Origin: Tetracentron sinense
Taxonomy: Eukaryota > Streptophyta > Magnoliopsida > Trochodendrales > Trochodendraceae
Length of the DNA stretch: 64,000 bases
Assembly: GCA_015143295.1 (NCBI GenBank)
Contig: CM026563.1
Span: 4,650,001 to 4,714,000 of the forward strand
Direction: 5' to 3'
Shown: piece by piece, positions 58,301 through 64,000 of the stretch
Position numbering within the stretch: position 1 is the first letter of the stretch
Layout: every line of letters begins with the position of its first letter
Notes under the pieces: generated by a model
What the model saw: the letters and a program-made list of their open reading frames with translations, nothing else
What the model was told of the DNA's origin: nothing
Database searches by the model: none
Made by a program: the position numbers and the translations under genes

Positions 58301-61247
58301 TGTTGTGCCTGGTGCAATTGGGCTCCGTACATAACATGTGCGTGGAGAAGAAAGATTAGAAAAGGTAGTTACAGAGAGGGAAGGAAAAAGAGGCACACTG
58401 TGAGATGAGAGTAAAAGAGAGAGAAGGGGAAGACGAGATGTTTGCAGTGAACATTGTTTGTTGTAGATGGAACATGGAGAGAGGAGAAGAGAGGTAGAAA
58501 GAGAATGAGAGGTGGGAGAATGGGAAGAAAAGTGAGGGAGAGAAGACAAATCGCTGGGGGGGGGGGGGTGCGAGAAAGAGAAAGATTGCTTTCCCTTGCT
58601 GTAGATGTAATGTGGGGTGAGAGAAAGTGAAATGGTACATGTGACAAGATGAGAGAAAGAAAGATGAGGTGAGTGATGAGAGGAGAAAGAGAGGGAAATG
58701 TGGAGGGATGAGAGACAGAGAGGTGGGTGAGTTGTGAGAGAGATGAGTTTAGGTGTGGAGTTTAGTATTCCTATGCATTTGATTGATTTATGGTATTGAT
58801 CCCGTCAAAACCATAGAAATATAGATGCAGGAAACACATCCAGGTCACACCTGCACCCATTGCATTATTTGCAGCATTAACTGCCATTGGTGTTCTCAAC
58901 TCTCACTTGCTGAATTTATGTCTAATGATGGTGAAGATGGCTTAGGCCTCACAAGAGGACCTTGTATTGAGGTCTGCACACATTATGGTTGTGCAACAAA
59001 ATTCTTTTCTTAACTCACTGATCTACGCTTTCATCAACTCCATCTTCTCAAATCTCAAGTACTTTCTATAGTACATCTAATTGATCTGTTGATGCCTTAG
59101 TTTTTGCCACGAGTACGCAGCATAAACGGTCCAGAATGCGGTTCTAATACCAAATTCAACTTAATATGTTACAGGGGAAATTTAGTGTTCAATTAAGAAA
59201 GAAAGTGAATGAGGAAGGAGATTTTCTTGTTGGAGGGAGATAAGACCTCTGAACTTTTTCAAGGGAGTGCACGCCTGTTGCACTTCTTGAAGGCGAAATG
59301 GGATTTCTATTGCATATCATTACCAAGTTGCATTACACTTTTTTACTCCTGTAGCAACTCTCCATTTCAAAGCAGTGTCCTAATGATCCTGACAACCTGA
59401 TCTTCTCGTGATCAACCTAATATTCTAACTTAGCAAGCAAACAAATCAATTTGACCCATGCATAATATACCAACTAGGACCCATATGCAACCTTCCTCCT
59501 GGTGTGAGGTAGGAGTTTGGAATGGCATTATTAAGGTTCACAGCCAATTTTTTGGAGCAAACCAGATTTGAAGTTGGTGTTGGCATCAAATTCCGGTTTT
59601 GGGATGATGATTGGAGTTTGCACTGGGACGGGCCAGTTGTGCAATGTTTGCCCCAGTCTCTACAGGCTTATACCATTAAAGATATCCCGGTTAAAGATTT
59701 TGTATGATAGGAGGAATGATGAGGTAGTTTGGTTCCCAACATTTTGCAGAAACCTCAGGGAGAGTGAGATCAATCAATGCTTGATTTTATGGTGCATATT
59801 TCCCCAGATAGAGAGGACTGTTTGCTTTGGAAGGGTAATCTGAGGGTGATTTTCAAGATGAGATATTTTATAGCTACATGTTGCTAAGCAAGGATGTAGA
59901 CCTTGTTAGGTCGCCCAGATTTCAAAAGATTCGGAATTCCCAGGTTCTGCCAAGGTTGGGGTTTCGCATGGTCTTCTATCTTGGACAAGATTTTACTGTT
60001 GACCACCTCAGGAATATGGGGATGCAGCTCCCCAGCAACTGCTGCATGTGTCAGTTAGCCTAGGAAGATGTCCATCACCTTCTTTGTTGCCTGGTGGCGT
60101 GCAGTGCTTCTTTCTCTCTCTGTTTCGGGTCTCATCCGTGGCTAATAAGGAGTTTAGTGATGTGATCCTCAGCTGGCCAGATAAAGTCTTCAGTAGCATG
60201 GACAATACTCTTTGGAAAATGTTGTATGTTGTCATTTGGGGCATATGGCGAGAGAGGAACCGGAGGATCTTCGACAGAATTGATTCATCAATCCCCAAGC
60301 TTTGTACTTCTATTGGGTGGGACCTAAGAACTTGAGTGGCTGCCCTTCGGGAGTTCGGGGATGTATCCACTTCTGATTAGTATCTATATGGAGTCAACTA
60401 GTTTTGATGATCCTTAAGTCTTTGTTGTTCAAACTTTTACATGGAATTGCCTCATTCCTCTACTGTACATTCTTTTCCTTCTTAATACAATTCTTGTTAT
60501 TTATCACTAAAAAACTAAGACTTATACAACAATTTTACTATTTGGACAGTTAGGATCATGAGATGCTATGGACTTGGTCTGATTCATATCCTTGGTTTGT
60601 GTCACCTTGATTTTAAGATAGATCAAATAGTCTAAGGGGAATCCTAGCATCACACACAATTGTCGAACTTGACACACATCCTGTGTCCTTGCGTGACACG
60701 TCGAAAAGTGGTTGTAATTTATACTTATCATTAATTTTCAATGTGCCATGCAAGGACATGGGTTGTGTTTGTCATGCATTGTAATATTGAATGCATGTGA
60801 CTCCCGCACTCCTCAAAGTCCAATTACTTATGACTACATTAATTACTGCCTGATGAAAGTTGATGAAGGTGCTTCATGATAGTTGTGTTCATGCATGTTA
60901 ACAGGTTCTACATCATGCATCTCAAAAGTCGACCGCTCAAGTTTTCTACAATTACACATCATGCAAGTGTGACCCAATGCCTTGGTTCCATTGGTGGCCA
61001 TGTCTGGTATCTTGGAGTCTCAAAGACGTCCATTGTTGATCCAAGTAACATTAAGGACGACCAGGGCAAGAAAATCTCGCAGTCACGCTGCGGTCATTTC
61101 TATGTGCCTCCTATTCCTGATGACGTGCGCGTTTTCAGAATTGCAGGTCCTAAATTTTTGAAGCTTAATCTCGGGACATGGCATGCGGGACCTTTATTCG
61201 CAGCAGATGCAATGGACTTCTACAATTTAGAACTAAGCAATACCAAT
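52379..61247 (+). CDS. Ureidoglycolate hydrolase-like protein (AllA family), exons 1-2
   Basis: Plant proteins of this family are named from similarity to bacterial ureidoglycolate lyase AllA (purine/ureide breakdown). Their plant activity is not firmly established. Exon 1 is 52379-52545 (MDFSGESKAPAVVNLKAIEA...GEEFGPRDAQLDLSRGIPR). Exon 2 is 60905-61247 (FYIMHLKSRPLKFSTITHHA, TQCLGSIGGHVWYLG, QSRCGHFYVPP, GPKFLKLNLGTWHAGPLF, AMDFYNLELSNTN). The AG/G junction restores Arg and the frame; both sites are GT-AG. Joined length is 170 codons. The family's short tail (VVDHT...) is not found before 64000, so a third exon is probably off the window. An in-frame ATG at 52316 adds 21 unlike residues; I prefer 52379. 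The intron of about 8.4 kb is transposon-filled. Confidence 0.9.
52715..54828 (-). mobile_element. Copia-type LTR retrotransposon fossil, broken
   Basis: Right LTR 53969-54828 (TATTGGGA...TCCCAATA), next to a primer-binding-like site at about 53955-53966. A protease/integrase-side coding piece lies at 53437-53943 (WLLDSGAS, YVPKLQRNLISLGQLD). A partial left LTR (about 52735-53090) repeats 54110-54460. Minus orientation, incomplete, multiply broken; the LTR copies have diverged, so not young. It lies in the first intron of the ureidoglycolate-hydrolase-like gene, close after exon 1. Confidence 0.75.
54893..55214. mobile_element. hAT-like element with CAGGAGCGGAGCCA ends
   Basis: Left CAGGAGCGGAGCCA and right TGGCTCCGCTCTTG are inverted. 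It contains a 17-C run (54930-54946) and CCTGAACTTTTGAGG. The 8-bp flanks agree at about five bases. Confidence 0.6.
55280..55500 (-). mobile_element. LTR fragment paired with 59145-59260
   Basis: Shares GTGAATGAGGAAGG, GTTGGAGGGAGATAAGAC and a TACCAAAT start with the fragment at 59145-59260. Probably two worn LTR pieces of one fossil; family not determined. Confidence 0.4.
55905..56972. mobile_element. 1.07-kb Mutator-like non-autonomous element
   Basis: Left CATGGTGTCAAAAATCG and right ACTTCGG...GTTTAATACCTT are loosely inverted. The 9-bp flanks GGCTATGAT (55896-55904) and GGGTATGAT (56973-56981) differ at one base. Both ends carry CTTCGG/CCGAAG words; the centre is AT-rich. Its tip resembles 1789-2899. 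Confidence 0.55.
57120..57440. repeat. Imperfect tandem repeats, period about 115 bp, about 2.5 copies
   Basis: CATCATTAATGACATCA, then TCTCTCTTGTTAAC, GTGGGTGG, GAGAGTA, TTGTTG and CATGTTAAGG, recur in order. Confidence 0.65.
57930..58336 (-). mobile_element. Solo LTR, Copia-like, about 407 bp
   Basis: TGTTGTGAAACACGC...GTACATAACA. Shares the ACGTGGTTTGGCCAAAGATAC motif class and overall plan with 13384-13818. No internal region. A fossil. Confidence 0.5.
58337..58780. repeat. Purine-rich low-complexity tract
   Basis: About 400 bp dominated by GAGAGA/GAAAG words on the plus strand, with a 13-G run at 58556-58568. The open minus-strand frames here (Ser/Leu/Pro-rich) reflect this composition. 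Confidence 0.7.
58781..59144. other. Unassigned intron stretch
   Basis: Plain complexity sequence inside the long intron. No domain recognised; possibly internal sequence of the fossil whose LTR pieces lie at 55280 and 59145. Confidence 0.4.
59145..59260 (-). mobile_element. LTR fragment paired with 55280-55500
   Basis: Preceded by TTCTAATACCA, which resembles the complement of the usual Met-tRNA primer site. Shorter than its partner. Confidence 0.4.
59490..60520 (+). pseudogene. 3' end of an L1-type LINE, plus strand
   Basis: VGIKFRFWDDDWS (about 59585), LWKGNLRVIFKMRYF (59824-59872, another frame), the zinc-knuckle piece LPSNCCMCQLA then EDVHHLL (60030-60075), and LSWPDKVFSSMDNTLWKML with VVIWGIWRERNRRIF (60170-60270). 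It ends with TCTTAATACAATTCTTGTTA and an A-run near 60515, as plant L1 3' ends do. Stops and frame changes throughout. It lies about 390 bp before exon 2 of the ureidoglycolate-hydrolase-like gene. Confidence 0.75.
60669..60776. repeat. Short foldback
   Basis: GACACACATCCTGTGTCCTTG and its approximate inverse CAAGGACATGGGTTGTGTTTG, separated by about 60 bp, about 130 bp upstream of exon 2. Confidence 0.5.
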
Positions 61248-61962
61248 GTGAGCAACCTGTTCTCTCCACTTCAAATTGTTTAAAAAATGTATTGTCTCCA
61301 GCGCATTTGTTATCACATTACGTATTTTCTTGCTTTGTTCTCTCTCTATATGCTTGGAACATGACTGAACTTGAACAATAAATATATATTATGCGGCAGA
61401 CTAATGCTAACAAAACCTTTCAGTTTCACACTTATGGGAACCAACCTTGCGCCATGGATGCCCATCACAAATACCCTTGTCGTCAATTCATTGTACTTTA
61501 AAATGTAGGATAGCATCATGAAGCTGATGTAGAGTTACATCTCTTACCACATATTAAACTTTGGGCAGCTTGTATAAATGATGTATGGTCATAACTAGTG
61601 GGTTGAGAGCCTCAGAGGAAGTTCAAAGTGTAGCTGGTCTACTGTTACGTCTGTGCATCAGGTGGTTCGATTTCCTAGGAGTAGGGAGTGGGAAATTGTT
61701 GCCTAAATAACACAACATATCCCTTCAGGCTTTGGGTTAGAAATGTAAGTTCTTGTACCTCCATCAGATCTGTGGCTTTGAGTAAAATGTCCCAGTTTGT
61801 TGCTGCAGGAGGACTTATCTGTCTATTAATTATTTCTTGCGCTACATGGATGCATACTTATATACATTCAGACATACATAAATACATAACTTCACCTTGT
61901 ATACTATTACTGAAGTCACTCACTTCCCTACATGAAGAAGTTACTCACTTCTACATCCCATC

Positions 61963-62345
61963 ATCATCATCAATGCCTTATCCAAAATATTTGGGGTCGA
62001 CAATAGGAATTAGATTCCGCAAATTCCGTTTTACTAAAAGCCATAACTTCGGTTAAGTCCTATATTATTAAATCTTGTTTCACCAATTATATCTACGACA
62101 TTTTTTGCCTTCACTTTCCTTTTTTAAAGCCTTCAACTTGTACGATTCACTTCTTACTGAAACCATAAGAGATCTTCATTGAACATGTCCAAAACACCTC
62201 AATCGACTCTCTTATTTTATTGTTTATTGGCGCTATTCCTAGATTCTCCCAAATGTGCTCATTTATGATCTCTTTATCTTTCCTTGCCTTCCCACTGATC
62301 CTTCTCAACAGCCTCATCTCAACTACGTACATAAATTGGTATTAC
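61963..62345 (-). pseudogene. RTE-type LINE 3' end
   Basis: Minus-strand ORF (62147-62332) reads VVEMRLLRRISGKARKDKEI, NEHIWENLGIAPINNKIRES, the conserved RTE C-terminal segment. The 3' UTR phrase TTATCCAAAATATTTGGGG lies at 61979. Third RTE tail of the window and the best preserved. Confidence 0.8.
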
Positions 62346-62861
62346 TAAAATTAACAGTCGTCCAGGTTGTATAGGGGATCAGCCGCCTAGAGTCAATAGA
62401 TAACTATACTAACCCATCCTTCCTGATAAGATGATAAGTAATTTCCGTGTTCATGCTATCACTATTTGCACCTCATGATAATCAAGGTGTTGCCTTGCAT
62501 CTGCAAAAAATAAGTTGGGCCACAACACGCTCATTTGATATGGTGAAGTTGTTTGAGGGAGGTTGTTGTTTGTTAATGCAGGATGACATGAACCAAGATC
62601 CTGCTAAGGAAAAAAGGGCTATGATTGGCTCTCTCTCCTATGAATTTCTTATATATACTATGCTGAATTCTTAAAGTAGGTCCCTTGCTGACAAAACATT
62701 CCTGGTGTTGCTTCAATTACTGAAGGCTTTGATAAACCATATCGTGTGATTAGGATGTTGAAGTCCAGTTCAATAAACTGGATGGCTGTGTCAATTCCAT
62801 TACTCTGTAAATCCAAATAATTCTTCATATACTAATTTCTAACTGTATTAACATTACAGTG
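62346..62861. other. Stretch downstream of the RTE piece
   Basis: No recognisable exon. 62577-62674 follows a TGCAG and stays open (DDMNQDPAKEKRAMIG...), but it does not resemble the expected tail of the upstream gene. Confidence 0.4.
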
Positions 62862-62962
62862 ATGGGGAAAATTCCGAGTGGGTCGGTGCGGACACCCGAA
62901 GGAATTAGTCTTTGCCTTGAAGGGTTTAGGACACCCTCCATTACCCCCCCAAAAAAAACCCA
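62862..62962 (+). mobile_element. 3' part of the 26560-type SINE
   Basis: Shares AATTCCGAGTGG, GAAGGAATTAGTC, TTTAGGACACCCTCC and ATTACC with the body of the SINE at 26560-26740; the tRNA-like head is absent. Confidence 0.6.
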
Positions 62963-64000
62963 ATATTATCATTCTGTTTTGGTGTTGGAATGCAGTAAGT
63001 TGATCCAAGGAAGCTCTTTGATAAGAACTTGCCTTTGGAATCTGATGGGATGTGTACATTTCTAAATCAAATCTCCAAATTTTGCTAGCCTTTTCACTTT
63101 AGTTTGAAATCAGGTCAAGTATTCTTTGGTTGCTTAAGAAGCTGATTATTCAAACATAATCTTTGTCCAACCACTAAAAGAAAAATTGAAGGAAAAAAAA
63201 TGAACTCAGATTGAAGCTTGATGAGTCTAAATGGCCGGGTTTGTCGACATTATCTGCTGAAGCCGAAGTGTCTGCTTAACTATTCCAAGCCAAGCTGACT
63301 CAACAAAATCCCATCAGCCCAGGGGAGCTGAACTTCTTTTGTGTTCATCTTCACTGTTCGGATAACTTTATCTTTATCCTAGTTTAAAGTTATTCTCATA
63401 TTGAAACTACGCCAGTCTACTTCTCGGAATCATGCATTGACTTCATAAGCCATTTGTTGAGTTCTTGATCAAACCACCCATTTGGTGCAACCATCCCAAG
63501 CTTGCGCTTCTCACAAGTGAACATGGACTTGTTACGACTATCAGAAAACATCCAGCCCATTATGAGCCACTGGGGAAAATATTTAAGAATTTAAAAATAG
63601 AGTTAGGATGAATGCCAAATTTAGGATCATACCCTGCAAGGCACTAAGAGTAACAAAGGCCAACCTTTAGGATAATGCTCTTTTCTTTCATTTTCTTTTC
63701 ACTTTTGCTTACCTTATCTTTTCCACAGTTTGGATAATTCATACCTTCATTACTCTCAGTTGGACTGTGTAGGATGGGTAGCTCCTCTTATTTTCTTTCT
63801 TTGCTAGATAAGAAGGGATCCATCTAATGACTTCGAATTAGGGGACAGTTAGCACCTTTTTTTTGAGCTACAAGTTCAACCCTGCTACATCTTAAGGTTG
63901 AACTGCATTGCTCTTCAAAATCACATGCTTTATCTAATATGTTTTGGGAATCGGGATACTAATTACTTGTATCTTAGGTATTTGCATTAAGCACATTTCT
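62963..64000. other. Right edge, no feature recognised
   Basis: Probably intron of the ureidoglycolate-hydrolase-like gene; the expected last exon is not visible. Confidence 0.5.

Noticed and set aside
62577-62674. Third exon of the ureidoglycolate-hydrolase-like gene
   Set aside because: A TGCAG precedes it, but the residues do not resemble the family tail.

Overview
The window is nuclear DNA of a flowering plant, not a grass as far as the coding style shows. Introns are long and AT-rich (up to about 8.4 kb), splice sites are plant-like, and the genes belong to plant families (a SAPS-type PP6 regulatory subunit and a LOB-domain transcription factor). Most of the sequence is layered transposon debris. 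I saw no tRNA or rRNA gene, no CRISPR array and no organelle-derived stretch.

Host genes, left to right. (1) 1..8833 (+): the 3' part of a SIT4/PP6 phosphatase-associated (SAPS) protein gene, eight exons visible, 5' end off the window. (2) 15019..16232 (-): a complete two-exon class I LOB-domain (LBD1/LBD11-like) gene with a TATA box, bZIP-type TGACG sites and a transposon next to its promoter. (3) 43726..44662 (-): a multiply broken, unprocessed fragment of CARB, the plastid carbamoyl-phosphate synthetase large subunit. (4) 49986..50048 (-): one orphan exon resembling a CIPK kinase. (5) 52379..61247 (+): the first two exons of a plant ureidoglycolate hydrolase-like gene (AllA family), split by an intron of about 8.4 kb full of nested transposons. 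The last exon appears to lie beyond the right edge.

Transposon landscape. 9-15 kb and 16.4-27 kb hold many small inverted-repeat elements: PIF/Harbinger-like with TTA/TAA duplications, hAT-like with an 8-bp duplication, and a recurring foldback family carrying CACGTGTCCCTTTTGACAC. 24-32 kb adds several tRNA-type SINEs. 27.7-39.9 kb is a tandem duplication of about 3.3 kb built on RTE-type LINE pieces. The left copy is compact. The right copy has been swollen to about 8.8 kb by at least five insertions (two SINEs, two LTR-type elements, one hAT-like element), so the left copy serves as a natural empty-site control. 40-42.7 kb holds L1-type LINE debris. 44.7-46.95 kb is a long-inverted-repeat element carrying a solo LTR with a perfect 5-bp duplication and a GTCGAC-rich minisatellite.

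The strongest unexplained pattern is in 36388..37577. Six short, nearly perfect palindromes share a CGGTA...TACCG core but differ in their outer arms and in the sequence between them. They lie inside a 2.4-kb LTR-like element and look like a set of maintained sites or hairpins rather than a tandem repeat.
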